A stretch of DNA of 64,000 bases from Mesorhizobium sp. (GTDB lineage: Bacteria; Pseudomonadota; Alphaproteobacteria; Rhizobiales; Rhizobiaceae): the NCBI GenBank assembly GCA_004963905.1, contig SUGL01000002.1, positions 246,280 to 310,279 on the forward strand, written 5' to 3'. Every line of letters begins with the position of its first letter. The stretch's first letter is position 1. The position numbers were made by a program, and so were the translations under genes. The notes beneath the pieces were generated by a model. The model ran no database searches, had not been told where the DNA came from, and saw only the letters and a program-made list of their open reading frames with translations. This document shows positions 55,307 to 64,000 of the stretch, one piece after another.

Positions 55307-55564
55307 ATGGACACCCATTCGCGCAGCTTCGTCAAGGCGCTTTCCTGGCGCGCAACCGGCACGATCGACACGATGATCATCTCCCTCGTGGTGACTGGAA
55401 GCATCAAGCTCGCTGCAGCCATCGGCGGCACTGAAGTTGTCACCAAATCGCTGCTCTTCTACCTTCATGAGCGAGCGTGGCTGAAAATTCCTTACGGCAG
55501 GCACAAGAAGCCGGCCTCGTCGCCGGCGACCGAGGCAGAGCTGAGCCCGGTCAAGAAAAGCTAA
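55307..55564 (+). CDS. DUF2061-family small membrane protein
   Basis: 85 residues. RSFVKALSWRATGTIDTMIISLVVTGSIKLAAAIGGTEVVTKSLLFYLHERAW shows the DUF2061 pattern with one or two hydrophobic segments; the Lys/Ser-rich C-terminus (YGRHKKPASSP) is cytoplasmic. Function unknown. A gap of 77 bases separates it from the Na/Pi transporter gene, so the two may be linked transcriptionally. Confidence 0.9.
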   Translation: MDTHSRSFVKALSWRATGTIDTMIISLVVTGSIKLAAAIGGTEVVTKSLLFYLHERAWLKIPYGRHKKPASSPATEAELSPVKKS

Positions 55565-55644
55565 AGCGGCGTCGACAATTTCTGCATTGCCGGCAGCGCG
55601 CATCCGTGGTTTGACGCCCTGCATTCAAACCAACCCTTTGCGCC

Positions 55645-56826
55645 ATGCTGCCGCTAATTGCCCTGTTCATTGCCGCCTTCGCTTTCGGCACGACTGAGTT
55701 CGTCATCGCCGGCGTGCTGCCGGAGGTGGCGGAGGGTCTCGGCGTTGCCGTTCCCACTGCCGGCTATCTCGTCTCCGGCTACGCTTGCGGCATCGCCATA
55801 GGCGGTCCGCTGCTGGCGCTCGCCACCAGCAGGGTCTCGCGCAAGGCGCTGCTCATCGGGCTGACGATCGCCTTCACCCTTGGCCAGGCCGCCTGCGCGC
55901 TGGCGCCCGATTTCACTTCGATGCTTCTGCTGCGTGTCGCGACCGCCGTGGCGCATGGCTGCTATTTCGGTGTCGCCATGGTCGTCGCGGTCGGCCTGGT
56001 GCGCGAAGATCAGCGCGGTCGGGCTGTGGCGGTCATCCTCTCGGGACTGACCGTCTCCAACGTCATCGGCGTGCCGGCCGGCACCGCGATCGGCGGTCTC
56101 TGGGGCTGGCGCGCGACCTTCTGGGTGATGTGCGCGCTGGGCATCGTCGCGATCATCGCCATCGCCGCGCTGCTGCCGCGCACCGCGGGCGCAGCCAACC
56201 GGCCCGCCGGCCTGGCGCGTGAAGTGCGTGTGCTCGGCCGTCAGCAGGTCTGGACCTCGCTCATCCTGATGCTGATGCTGATGATCGGCCAGTTCGGCCT
56301 CTTCACCTATATCACGCCGACGCTGCTCGAAATCACCGGCCTCGACGAGAGCCTGATCCCCTTCGTGCTGCTGCTCAATGGCGTCGGCGCCACGATCGGC
56401 GTTCTTTTGGGCGGCAAGCTCGCCGACTGGAAGCTGATGCCGTCGCTGATCACCATGCTTTTCCTGCAGGCGGTGATGCTTGGCGTCATCTACGCCGTCA
56501 GCCCCTATCCGGTGCCGATGATCGTCGCGATCGTCATCTGGGGCGGCCTCAACTTCGCCATCGGCGCGCCGATCCAGACCCGCATCCTCGCCTGGACCGC
56601 GGACGCGTCTAACCTGGCCTCCTCGCTCATCCCGTCCGGCTTCAACGTCGGCATCGCGCTCGCCGCATCGCTGGGCGCGGCAATGCTCAATGCCGGCTTC
56701 AGCTATCGCAGCCTGCCGGTTGCCGGAGCGCTCGCCATGCTGGTGGCCGTGGTCGTCGCACTCGCCTCGCAGGGCTGGGAATGGCGCAGCCGCGCGACGC
56801 CGCCGCTGCCGGCCGCGGCGGAGTAA
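55645..56826 (+). CDS. MFS transporter, AraJ/YdeA-like (DHA1)
   Basis: 393 residues with 12 hydrophobic segments. FAFGTTEFVIAGVLPEVAEGLG (TM1) and ALATSRVSRKALLIG (loop 2-3) are typical of sugar- or drug-efflux DHA1 transporters such as AraJ and YdeA. The exported substrate cannot be inferred. No strong ribosome-binding site precedes the ATG at 55645; the gene follows DUF2061 by 80 bases. Confidence 0.9.
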   Translation: MLPLIALFIAAFAFGTTEFVIAGVLPEVAEGLGVAVPTAGYLVSGYACGIAIGGPLLALATSRVSRKALLIGLTIAFTLGQAACALAPDFTSMLLLRVATAVAHGCYFGVAMVVAVGLVREDQRGRAVAVILSGLTVSNVIGVPAGTAIGGLWGWRATFWVMCALGIVAIIAIAALLPRTAGAANRPAGLAREVRVLGRQQVWTSLILMLMLMIGQFGLFTYITPTLLEITGLDESLIPFVLLLNGVGATIGVLLGGKLADWKLMPSLITMLFLQAVMLGVIYAVSPYPVPMIVAIVIWGGLNFAIGAPIQTRILAWTADASNLASSLIPSGFNVGIALAASLGAAMLNAGFSYRSLPVAGALAMLVAVVVALASQGWEWRSRATPPLPAAAE

Positions 56827-56882
56827 GGCCGCCGCTCCGTCGCCAAGCCCAGCGAATAGGCGCATGAGGCGCTCTTACAGAA

Positions 56883-57440
56883 TTAAAGGTCAATCCGGTA
56901 CTTGAGGCTCTCCGCGCCGCCATAGGCGGCGAGCTTGGCGAACCGTCTGGCGAGAACGCCGCCGTTGGCCAGGATCACCTTCTGTGACGCAAGATTGTCG
57001 AGATCCGTGGTGATCTCGACATAGTCGAGACCCACTGCCCTCGCCTCGTCCAGCATCAGCCGCAGCGCCTCGGTGGCATAGCCGCGGCCTCGCTTCCAAG
57101 GCACCACGGCGTAACCGATATGGCCGAGCACGTGCGGCGGCAGCGCCGACGTGCCCTTCTGCCAGCGCAGCCCGATCGAGCCGGCAATTTCGCCATCCCA
57201 GATCCAGCGCCGGAAACCCGGCAGGCGTGGCACCGTCGTGCCGTCCGGCAATGTGATCGGCGGCCCTTTCGCCTCTGGGTCGTCAAGACCGGCGAGAAAT
57301 GCCACCGGGTCTTCCTCGATGGCCTCGAGCTGCTCACGCGTCGCTTCCAGGAGCCGCACATTGTCCGGCGACCAGCCGCGTTCCAGCGCTGCCTTGTAGG
57401 ACGGCAGGTGTTCGAGTGCGGGCTTGACGATTTCGACCAT
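56883..57440 (-). CDS. GNAT-family N-acetyltransferase
   Basis: 185 residues from the ATG at 57440 (MVEIVKPALEHLPSYKAAL). The acetyl-CoA-binding core is YAVVPWKRGRGYATEALRLML, the R/Q-x-x-G-x-G/A motif, followed by EITTDLDNLASQKVI. It resembles predicted acetyltransferases of unknown substrate. It follows the DnaB-like gene by 53 bases on the same strand. GAGGACACC lies upstream of the start. Confidence 0.9.
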   Translation of the reverse strand: MVEIVKPALEHLPSYKAALERGWSPDNVRLLEATREQLEAIEEDPVAFLAGLDDPEAKGPPITLPDGTTVPRLPGFRRWIWDGEIAGSIGLRWQKGTSALPPHVLGHIGYAVVPWKRGRGYATEALRLMLDEARAVGLDYVEITTDLDNLASQKVILANGGVLARRFAKLAAYGGAESLKYRIDL

Positions 57441-57493
57441 GATCCGGTGTCCTCGTGCAGACCCGGCAGGCATAGCTGCGGCAAGGATTGCGC

Positions 57494-58204
57494 TCAAGCT
57501 GCCTGAAAGCGGATTTCGCCCTTGTTCAGGAAGCACATCTTGTCGAAGAGCGACAAATCCAAAGGGTTCGGCAGCCGGACATCGCCAAGGTCGGGAAATG
57601 GCTTCCTGGACGGATCGTACGACCGGTCGATCTGCGAGATGAAGATCAGGATCAGTCCCCTGTCGCGCGCAAAAGACCGCAACATCGGAACCTGTATCTT
57701 CAGCTCCGGATTCTCGCGCCTCTGGTCGAGAAGTTGCAGGTAGTCGATGACCGCTAGCGTCCCGCGAGGCGCCGTCCGCAACCGGCCGATGATGTAGTCG
57801 GCACAGATGGCGTCCGAATTGTCGAATTCGAACAAGCCGTCGAAGAGCGCCGGCTCGGCCTCGATGGCGCGAAACCGGTCTAGAATGTCCGTGTGCGTGT
57901 ACTCCAGCGTAAAGAACACGCTTTGTCGGCCGGACTTCATCGCCTCGACCGCAAGCTCGAGGCTCATCAAGGTCTTGCCTTGGCCAGGCCTTGCGCCGAC
58001 CAGCACGAGGTCGCCAGGCGCCAGTTGCGCAAGCAGGCTGCCTGCGGGTGTCGCTTCTGTGGCTTTGGCCGCAAGCAGGCTCCAGCTGGCGAAGCCCTCC
58101 CCGGCGGCGACCCGATCGAGGGCTTGGTGAAGCGGCACTCCTTCCCTGCGGGAAAGGAGCCTGGCCTGGCGCTTCAGACGATAGACGGGCGCGGAAAGCC
58201 GCAT
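57494..58204 (-). CDS. Stand-alone DnaB-like RecA-fold ATPase
   Basis: 236 residues. A short N-terminal basic helix, then Walker A GARPGQGKT and Walker B LAVIDYLQLLDQRR, with an intervening LEYTHTDILDRFRAIEAEP and a C-terminal FISQIDRSYDPS (sensor region) of the DnaB helicase C-terminal domain. It lacks the N-terminal DnaB domain and the hexamer-linker, so it is not the replicative helicase. AGGAGG precedes the ATG at 58204. Role unknown; it precedes a GNAT gene. Confidence 0.85.
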   Translation of the reverse strand: MRLSAPVYRLKRQARLLSRREGVPLHQALDRVAAGEGFASWSLLAAKATEATPAGSLLAQLAPGDLVLVGARPGQGKTLMSLELAVEAMKSGRQSVFFTLEYTHTDILDRFRAIEAEPALFDGLFEFDNSDAICADYIIGRLRTAPRGTLAVIDYLQLLDQRRENPELKIQVPMLRSFARDRGLILIFISQIDRSYDPSRKPFPDLGDVRLPNPLDLSLFDKMCFLNKGEIRFQAA

Positions 58205-58489
58205 CGAAAAACCTCCTGGTGCGAGCAGTCTTCGCAACCCCTCCTTATGCCTGGTGCTCGAACAGTCGGTTGAGTGATCCAATGCCCCGCATGGACGATG
58301 CTTTCCCGATGGAGGGAGGAGACGTGGGCGCGCCGGAATCACATGATACCCCAACACGAACGGGCCGGGAATCACGGATGTTCAGGGCACGCTAAACTAG
58401 AAGTGTTTCGCCGATCGGCGCGATGGCTTTTATGATTGGCGCAGGTGATTCATCGTAGGAAATAGCGGCTGGAGAGGGGAAATAATCCG

Positions 58490-59494
58490 GTGCGGTTGAG
58501 ATCTGTTCCGCTTGGCGTCGCGATTGTCTGCTTCCTCGCCATTGCCGGCGCGCTGACGATGTCGGCCCGATCCTTCGCGGCGCTGCGGTCGTCGAGCATT
58601 CCGACCTGGCTGCAGGCCCATGTCGGCGAAGGCGACGGCCAGATCGCTCAGGTGGTCTTGGAACGGGCACGCGCGCTTTACCTGAGGAAGGTGAGCGAAG
58701 GTTCCGTGAAAAATCCCTGCTACTTCGCCATGGACGCGACGCGTCCCGGCGATCTGGGTAACGGAGTGCTAGGACGCCGCTACTACATCATCTGCGAGGC
58801 CGAGCAGTCGTTCCGCGCGGTCTCGGCCGGTCACGGCGGCGGCCGTAACCTGAAAGGCGTTGCGGATTTTTCCAACGGCAGGCGTTGCGCCAAGAACTTC
58901 GGCAACGCGATGGACTCGGAACTGACGGCCGGCGGCGCTTACATGACCGCCGAGGCGAAGACGTCGTTCAAGGGTTTCTACCGCGTCGGCGCGAAGCAGA
59001 ACGCGGTGTTCATGCGCACCTTCATACAGTTCGATGGCGAAGGCGAAACCGCCAACGCCAGGCAACGCGTGATCGGCGGGCACCCGGCGGCGCTGCTGAG
59101 GGGAATGTGCCTTCGCAAAAGCCCGAACAGCTCATACGCCGACCACGACGGCTATGTTCCCTTTGGCAAGCTGGTGAATTATGCCGGCGGCCGCAGCAAT
59201 GGCTGCACAAGTTGGTCGCCCGCGGATGCCGAGCAGATCATCCCGATGGTGAAGGACAATCCGACGACGCTCTACATCTATCCGGAATCGCGAGACATTG
59301 CCGCCATGGCGCGTACCGTGGCGGCCAGACAATCGACCTCGGCTGCCGGACTGTACTGGAACGCGTCCTGCCTGAAGGAAATCGGCGCTCCGAAATTCTG
59401 GCCGAAGAGGATGCTCGAGCCGATCATCGCGCAATACAAGAAGGATCACCCATTGCCGCCTCCGCAACCCGTGCCGATCTGCAAGGATCCCTGA
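58490..59494 (+). CDS. Secreted murein L,D-transpeptidase-like (YkuD-type) protein
   Basis: 334 residues with a signal peptide (GVAIVCFLAIAGALTMSARSFA). The mature domain includes DATRPGDLGNGVLGRRYYI, GHGGGRNLKG and the C-terminal YAGGRSNGCTSWSPADAEQI, which resembles the S-x-G-C active site of YkuD-like catalytic domains; the nearby His is HPAAL or HDGYV. L,D-transpeptidase activity on peptidoglycan is plausible but not certain. The start is a GTG at 58490 with GGAGAGGGG eleven bases upstream. Confidence 0.72.
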   Translation: MRLRSVPLGVAIVCFLAIAGALTMSARSFAALRSSSIPTWLQAHVGEGDGQIAQVVLERARALYLRKVSEGSVKNPCYFAMDATRPGDLGNGVLGRRYYIICEAEQSFRAVSAGHGGGRNLKGVADFSNGRRCAKNFGNAMDSELTAGGAYMTAEAKTSFKGFYRVGAKQNAVFMRTFIQFDGEGETANARQRVIGGHPAALLRGMCLRKSPNSSYADHDGYVPFGKLVNYAGGRSNGCTSWSPADAEQIIPMVKDNPTTLYIYPESRDIAAMARTVAARQSTSAAGLYWNASCLKEIGAPKFWPKRMLEPIIAQYKKDHPLPPPQPVPICKDP

Positions 59495-59519
59495 GGTTCC
59501 CGCCGTCGGGCGATAATTC

Positions 59520-59807
59520 CTACTGAAGTGATCCCTTGACGACGGCGCTTTGGCTCGGCGAGGTCCATCCGGCCGTCACGGCCTGCGCCCGCTCACTGGC
59601 AAACATTGTGAGGCACCATTCCGATCGGGCTTCGTCGTGCCGCAGGATGTAAAGCGCGCCATCGCTGCCCTTGACCTTGCAATAGCGGTAGTCGGCGCCG
59701 AACCATTGGTCGACCATCTCGAAAACATCAATCTGCTCGCCGTTGAGGTTGAACCTCCGGGGCACGTCGACGTCGCCGTCTTGCCGGGTTTCGACCTTGA
59801 TCCGCAT
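59520..59807 (-). CDS. Conserved hypothetical protein
   Basis: 95 residues, soluble: IKVETRQDGDVDVPRRFNLNGEQIDVFEMVDQWFG, ADYRYCKVKGSDGALYILRHDEARSEWCLTMF. Short proteins with the same D-Y-R-Y-x-K-V...YILRHDE pattern are widespread in proteobacteria, without known function. It is convergent with the YkuD-type gene, ending 25 bases from that gene's stop. Confidence 0.75.
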   Translation of the reverse strand: MRIKVETRQDGDVDVPRRFNLNGEQIDVFEMVDQWFGADYRYCKVKGSDGALYILRHDEARSEWCLTMFASERAQAVTAGWTSPSQSAVVKGSLQ

Positions 59808-59937
59808 GCGCGCCTCCTCGCGTTTTGATTGATAGAGGTTGATCGTTGTCCTTCACCTAGGCACTCGCCCGGCCGCCTGCCACCCGACCGGCTCGGACGG
59901 CCTGGTCGCCGGCGAAAGAACGCAGCCGCAAGACGAT

Positions 59938-60684
59938 CTACAGCACCTGCTCCAGAAACGCCTTCGTCCGCGCCTCTCGTGGGTGGTCCAATATTTCCTG
60001 CGGCGAGCCGTGCTCCACGATGACGCCTTGATCGGTGAAATAGATGCGGTTGGCGATCTCGCGTGCAAAACCCATCTCATGCGTGACCAGAATGCACGTC
60101 ATTCCTTCACCCGCCAGTTCGCGTATCGTGACCAGTACTTCCTTGACGGTTTCGGGGTCGAGCGCGGCCGTCACCTCGTCGAACAGCATCAGGTCCGGAC
60201 GCATGGCGAGCGAGCGGGCAATGGCGACGCGCTGCTGCTGGCCGCCCGACAACTCTCCCGGATAGGCGTCTTCCTTCCCCTCGAGACGGACCTTCCTGAC
60301 GAGCGCCCGTGCGCGTGCCTCGACCTCGCGGCGATCCTGCTTGAGAACGTGGATCGGCGCCATCATGATGTTTTGCAGCGCGGTCTTGTGCGGAAACAGA
60401 TTGTACTGCTGGAAGACCATGCCCACCTTGCGGCGCAGCGCCAGCTTGTCCACTGCCGGATCGTTGACTTCCTGTCCCTCGACGGTGATCGAGCCGGAAT
60501 TGATCGGCACCAGCGCGTTGATGGACCGGATCAATGTCGATTTGCCGGAGCCGGACGGCCCTATGATGCAGATGACCTCGCCCTTCATCACCTGAAGGCT
60601 GATGCCCTTGAGCACTTCGATCTGGCCGAACGACTTGTGCACGTCCTGGAGACGCACCATCGGTTCATCGGGGGTCCAGGCCAT
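59938..60684 (-). CDS. Polar amino-acid ABC transporter ATP-binding protein
   Basis: 248 residues, GlnQ-type ATPase: Walker [12 protein letters not shown]-loop [16 protein letters not shown], signature [16 protein letters not shown] and Walker [15 protein letters not shown] are all intact. It energises the importer encoded by the genes upstream on the same strand. The ATG is three bases after the second permease gene stop. Last gene of the operon. Confidence 0.95.
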   Translation of the reverse strand: MAWTPDEPMVRLQDVHKSFGQIEVLKGISLQVMKGEVICIIGPSGSGKSTLIRSINALVPINSGSITVEGQEVNDPAVDKLALRRKVGMVFQQYNLFPHKTALQNIMMAPIHVLKQDRREVEARARALVRKVRLEGKEDAYPGELSGGQQQRVAIARSLAMRPDLMLFDEVTAALDPETVKEVLVTIRELAGEGMTCILVTHEMGFAREIANRIYFTDQGVIVEHGSPQEILDHPREARTKAFLEQVL

Positions 60685-60687
60685 GGC

Positions 60688-61536
60688 TCAGCTCTTGACG
60701 TTGAAGCGCCGCTCGAGACGGACAGTCCAAAGATTGATCGGGTAGCAGTAGATGAAGAAGCACAGCAGCGCGAAAGCGTAGAGCGGCGCCAAAAGGTCCG
60801 TCCGGCCGCCTTCGGCATTGTGAACCTGCGCGGTCAGGGTCAGCATCTCGTTGATGCCCACGACCGAGGCCAGCACCGTCGCCATCGTGACGAGCGAATA
60901 GAGGTTCATCCAGGGTGGCAGCATCCGCTTCACGCATTGCGGCAGGATGATCATCCACATCGTCTGCCGGCGGGTGAAGGCCAGCGAGTCGGCCGCTTCC
61001 CATTGGCCGCTGGAAATGGATTGCACCGCCCCGCGCACGATCTCGGCGACATTGGCCATGACCGGCAGCGCGAAGCCGATGACAGCCTTGACCCAGTCAG
61101 GAAACGGAACCGTGACGTCGCCGATGCGGAACTGGTAGGGGATCAGGTACATGGCGAAGAACAGCAGCACCAGCCATGGCGCGTTGCGGAAGAACTGGGT
61201 CAGCACCCACGCGCAGCGGCTGAGCCAGTGGAACTCGCTCAGCTGCAGCAGGCCAAGGCCAAGACCCACGATCGTGCCCAGCGCCATCGACAGCACGGAA
61301 ATGAGCAGATTGAAGCCGAAGCCGGTCAAAAGCAGCGGCATCCATTTGATGATGACGCCGATTATCGACAGCTCTTGCGAACCCGTCTGGGCACCGGCGG
61401 TGGGCGCAAACAAAAGCACTGCCGCGACCAAAGCCAGGCCGTGCCAGGCACGAAACCGCAAAGCCGGCACGGAAGGTGGCCGAACCGGCAGCAGCACGGG
61501 CAGGTCGGTCATTGGTTTGATGCGCCCTTCCGTCAT
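60688..61536 (-). CDS. Polar amino-acid ABC transporter permease 2
   Basis: 282 residues. HisM/GlnP-type permease with five or more membrane segments and the conserved inner-membrane coupling loop EAADSLAFTRRQTMWMIILPQC. The N-terminus has a long cytoplasmic lead (MTEGRIKPMTDLP). The ATG at 61536 overlaps the stop of the first permease by four bases (ATGA). It forms the transmembrane heterodimer with permease 1. Confidence 0.93.
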   Translation of the reverse strand: MTEGRIKPMTDLPVLLPVRPPSVPALRFRAWHGLALVAAVLLFAPTAGAQTGSQELSIIGVIIKWMPLLLTGFGFNLLISVLSMALGTIVGLGLGLLQLSEFHWLSRCAWVLTQFFRNAPWLVLLFFAMYLIPYQFRIGDVTVPFPDWVKAVIGFALPVMANVAEIVRGAVQSISSGQWEAADSLAFTRRQTMWMIILPQCVKRMLPPWMNLYSLVTMATVLASVVGINEMLTLTAQVHNAEGGRTDLLAPLYAFALLCFFIYCYPINLWTVRLERRFNVKS

Positions 61537-62279
61537 TGGCCGAATCCCGGGATGCGCAGCGACCGCTCCCAGCGGTGCATGACCCATACGAGCACGCCGA
61601 CCAGCAGAACGAACGTAGCCAACAGCACGCACATCATTTCCGTCACGTTCTGCGATTCCGCCCAGATTTGCGTGACCGCATAAAGCGCCTCGGGAACCGC
61701 GATGGCGTAGGCAAGCGTCGTGGTCTTCAGCAGATTGACCAGATTGTTGTTCAACGCCGGCAGGCAGACGCGCAGCGCCAGCGGCAGGACGACATGGCGG
61801 TAAGCGCCGAGGCGCGTATAGCCGAGGGCTTCGGCCGCCTCCACCGTGGTTTGAGGCACTGCTTCGATTCCGGACCGGAAGATTTCGATGTTGAAGGCGC
61901 CGGCGAACAGGGAAAGGGAAATGATCGCCCACTGCACGTTGCTGAGCAGCGGCTCGCGCAGGCCGATGTCGTTGTAGGTGGCTGGCAGCAGCTCACCCAT
62001 GCCGAAATAGAAGAAGAAGATCTGAACCAAGGGCGGCGTGTTGCGGAAAATGACGACGAAGATCTCGACGAGGCCGCGCACGATCCCGATCCGCGAGCTT
62101 TGCAGCCAGGCGCCGATCACCCCCACGACCAGGCTGATGAGGATCGACACGACGCTCAGATAGATCGTCATGCCGACGCCCCTGGCGAACTGGGCCGCAT
62201 CGTAGGGATCGTAGAAGATCGTGAAATTCAGCCCTGTAGTTTCGTAGAGGCTACGAAACCAAGCGGCGATTTCCTGCAT
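61533..62279 (-). CDS. Polar amino-acid ABC transporter permease 1
   Basis: 248 residues. Five or six membrane segments with the HisQ/GlnP-type motif VVIFRNTPPLVQIFFFYFG, the coupling loop TTVEAAEALGYTRLGAYRHVVLP, and a tail ending GFGQ. The ATG at 62279 is preferred over the GTG at 62288. Its stop overlaps the start of permease 2. It belongs to the operon substrate-binding protein - permeases - ATPase. Confidence 0.93.
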   Translation of the reverse strand: MQEIAAWFRSLYETTGLNFTIFYDPYDAAQFARGVGMTIYLSVVSILISLVVGVIGAWLQSSRIGIVRGLVEIFVVIFRNTPPLVQIFFFYFGMGELLPATYNDIGLREPLLSNVQWAIISLSLFAGAFNIEIFRSGIEAVPQTTVEAAEALGYTRLGAYRHVVLPLALRVCLPALNNNLVNLLKTTTLAYAIAVPEALYAVTQIWAESQNVTEMMCVLLATFVLLVGVLVWVMHRWERSLRIPGFGQ

Positions 62280-62351
62280 GCATATCACCCACTGGCAGAG
62301 GCAACCAAGGCGCGCGGTCTTTCCACGAGCGCGCCGGTCGCTCGAGGCATG

Positions 62352-63161
62352 TCAGCTCTGGTTCTTGTACTTGTCGTGCATGCGCTTTGAATAATCGGTG
62401 GGCGTGATGCCCCACTTCTGTTCGAGCTCGACGATCGTGCCCTTCTTCATCCACTCGATCGTGGCCTTGGAAACGAAATCCCTCAGGTCGTCATTGCCCG
62501 GCGCCACGGCCATGATCCAAGGAGTCTCCATGATGCCCTTCAGCGGCATGGAATAATCGGCCGACCATTGCTTATCGAGCAGTTTGCCTTGGATGAATGT
62601 CTGGTCATAAAGATAGCCTACGCAATTGCCCTGCTTCAGCGCGACGAGCGGCTTGTCGGAGCCGTCGAGCCCGACGATCTTGGCGCCGTATCTCTCGGCG
62701 ACCGACTTGTTGTAAAACGACCCGATCGTCGCGCAGAGCGGCTTGTCCTTCAGGTCCTCCCAGGACTTGATCTTGGCGCGGTTCGATATCAGCACATTGA
62801 CCGAATCCGAATAATAAGGCGGATCGACTGCTTCCACCACCTTCCGACGCTCCGGCTTGTCGGACATGGTCGCAATCAGAAGGTCGATCTTTCCCTGCTG
62901 GAGGAACTCCATCCGGTTGGCGGCGACGACCGGCACGAATTCCAGCTTGACGCCGAGCTGCTTGGCGAGATCGGCTGCCAGATCCGGCTCGATGCCGACG
63001 ATCGCCCCGGACGGATCACGGAAACCGAACGGCTTGTAGTCGGCCTTGGTTCCGACGATCAGCGTGCCGCGGGCCTTGATGTCGTCGATCTTGCCTGCCC
63101 ACGCCTGCGCCGTCAGCATGGCAAGCGTGATGCCCGCAACGACAAAGGAAAGTCTCTTCAT
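62352..63161 (-). CDS. Polar amino-acid ABC transporter substrate-binding protein
   Basis: 269 residues. A signal peptide (FVVAGITLAMLTAQAWAG) is followed by a type-3 periplasmic binding fold: GTLIVGTKADYKPFGFRDPSGAIVGIEPDLA, LLIATMSDKPERRKVVEAVDPPYY, then the C-terminal lobe. Ligand class is polar amino acid or a related compound, narrowed only by the neighbouring Asp/Glu racemase. AGGAG is nine bases before the ATG at 63161. Confidence 0.93.
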   Translation of the reverse strand: MKRLSFVVAGITLAMLTAQAWAGKIDDIKARGTLIVGTKADYKPFGFRDPSGAIVGIEPDLAADLAKQLGVKLEFVPVVAANRMEFLQQGKIDLLIATMSDKPERRKVVEAVDPPYYSDSVNVLISNRAKIKSWEDLKDKPLCATIGSFYNKSVAERYGAKIVGLDGSDKPLVALKQGNCVGYLYDQTFIQGKLLDKQWSADYSMPLKGIMETPWIMAVAPGNDDLRDFVSKATIEWMKKGTIVELEQKWGITPTDYSKRMHDKYKNQS

Positions 63162-63298
63162 TCGCTCCACTCCTGCCGGAAAATGCGCGCCGTGTCCGTC
63201 TCACCAATGGTCACGGCGGAACACAAAAAGCCGATAGCCTCGAAGCTAGAGCGCACCTGCAGAAGGTCAATGAAACGACAGCGGACCCGGCATGGTCC

Positions 63299-64000
63299 TC
63301 ACGCGCCTGCCGGACGACCGGCGCGCTCGACGATTGTTGAAGCCAATATGTCGAGGGCATCGATCTTCGCCATGTCGGCATCGAGGCCGTCGACAAGGAG
63401 CGAAAGTTCGGTGCATGCGATGGCCAGAAGATCGACATCGCCGGCGAGCGATTGGCGCGCCACGACATTGAACCGGCGGCGCAATTCAGCCGTCGCACCC
63501 TCTTTCTTGACCGCCTTGATGATGGCCATGATTTCCGTCTGATCGTCCGGATAACGGGTCTCTACGCCGAATGCTTGGAACGCTTTTTCGTAGAGCCCCA
63601 GTTGCAGCACGGCGGTGGAGGCGAGCATGCTGACGCGTCGCCGGCTGAGCGGCTGGCGCGCGATCGCCTCGGCGGTCAGCGCGACCATGTCGAGAAGCGG
63701 TATGCGGACCGCCGCCGCGATGTCTCCGGCATAGCCATGGGCGGTGTTGCAGGCGATGGCGAGCATCGTCGCGCCGGCGCGTTCCAGCCCCTTTGCCATG
63801 CGCACCAGCTCGTCGAGCGGGCTCGGCCCGGTGCCGTTGATCAGGGCGTCGATGCGGGACGGAACTTTCGGGTTCTGGTCGACCAGAAGATGGATGTGGT
63901 CGGCGTCGTCCGCGGCGGGAGTCGCCTCCATGACCCGGCGCATCAGCTCGATCGTGGCCGCCGGCCCCATGCCGCCGAGCACGCCGACGATGGGGTGGGC
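63299..64000 (-). CDS. Aspartate/glutamate racemase family protein (5' end cut by window)
   Basis: 234 or more residues; the reading frame continues past base 64000 at the N-terminus (VGVLGGMGPAATIELMRRV). Two catalytic cysteines are visible, in LAIACNTAHGYAG and LLAIACTELSLLVDG, the PLP-independent racemase pattern of the YgeA/RacX group. It would interconvert D- and L-forms of aspartate, glutamate or another amino acid. It lies 137 bases before the ABC importer operon on the same strand, so uptake and racemisation of one substrate may be linked (inference). Confidence 0.9.
   Translation of the reverse strand, partial: AHPIVGVLGGMGPAATIELMRRVMEATPAADDADHIHLLVDQNPKVPSRIDALINGTGPSPLDELVRMAKGLERAGATMLAIACNTAHGYAGDIAAAVRIPLLDMVALTAEAIARQPLSRRRVSMLASTAVLQLGLYEKAFQAFGVETRYPDDQTEIMAIIKAVKKEGATAELRRRFNVVARQSLAGDVDLLAIACTELSLLVDGLDADMAKIDALDILASTIVERAGRPAGA

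Noticed and set aside
59839-61683. A 614-residue plus-strand open frame across the ABC transporter genes
   Set aside because: Opposite strand of genes with full ABC ATPase and permease motifs; no domain in its own translation.

Overview
The window is a GC-rich alphaproteobacterial chromosome segment, most likely Mesorhizobium or a close Phyllobacteriaceae relative. The reasons are the housekeeping order murA - DUF2948 - hisD - UPF0262 - LMW phosphatase - infA - maf - yacG - tRNA-Phe, the UPF0260/YcgN, UPF0114 and DUF2061 proteins, and a dispersed palindromic intergenic repeat of the kind seen in that group. I assigned this by eye, without a database search.

0-13 kb is metabolic and redox accessory DNA. 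It holds a GGDEF-fold protein with a ruined signature motif, a succinate-semialdehyde dehydrogenase divergent from a LysR gene, a peroxiredoxin, and a minus-strand operon bdhA - patatin-like hydrolase - type II NADH dehydrogenase - disulfide oxidoreductase that is divergent from a second LysR gene. A cupin - MFS - DUF302 run follows.

13-20 kb is the most interesting part. A third LysR gene, two tandem paralogous small secreted proteins of unknown function and a patatin-like protein with a degraded active site lead into a bufferin-type RiPP operon: bufA (DUF2282 precursor), bufB (DUF692/MNIO enzyme), bufC (DUF2063 partner), doxX and a quinone reductase. Bufferins are known as oxazole-modified copper-binding periplasmic peptides.

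20-26 kb is the conserved housekeeping block, interrupted by several copies of the palindromic repeat. 26.1-33.1 kb is a compact mobile island between tRNA-Phe(GAA) and tRNA-Ile2(CAU). It has a different tyrosine integrase at each end, an XRE/ImmA-like protein, a divergent protein with E2-like and SEC-C features, a decayed AbiE toxin-antitoxin pair, and an AlpA-like/HTH pair coupled to the second integrase.

33-47 kb holds envelope and stress genes: SIMPL protein, YcgN, a Gln/Lys-rich OmpA-family protein, YqhA, an HSDL2-like SDR, VapBC, a locus with an active HtrA-like protease divergent from an apparently dead homologue plus a LuxR regulator, LysR/azoreductase, a BKACE enzyme, HlyU-like protein and a PadR regulator with visible operator repeats.

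47-64 kb is core again: rpoD, dnaG, RcnB-like protein, Na/Pi cotransporter, DUF2061, MFS, GNAT, a stand-alone DnaB-like ATPase, a YkuD-type secreted protein and, at the right edge, a polar amino-acid ABC importer operon preceded by an Asp/Glu racemase cut by the window end. No rRNA, CRISPR array or intact insertion sequence was seen.
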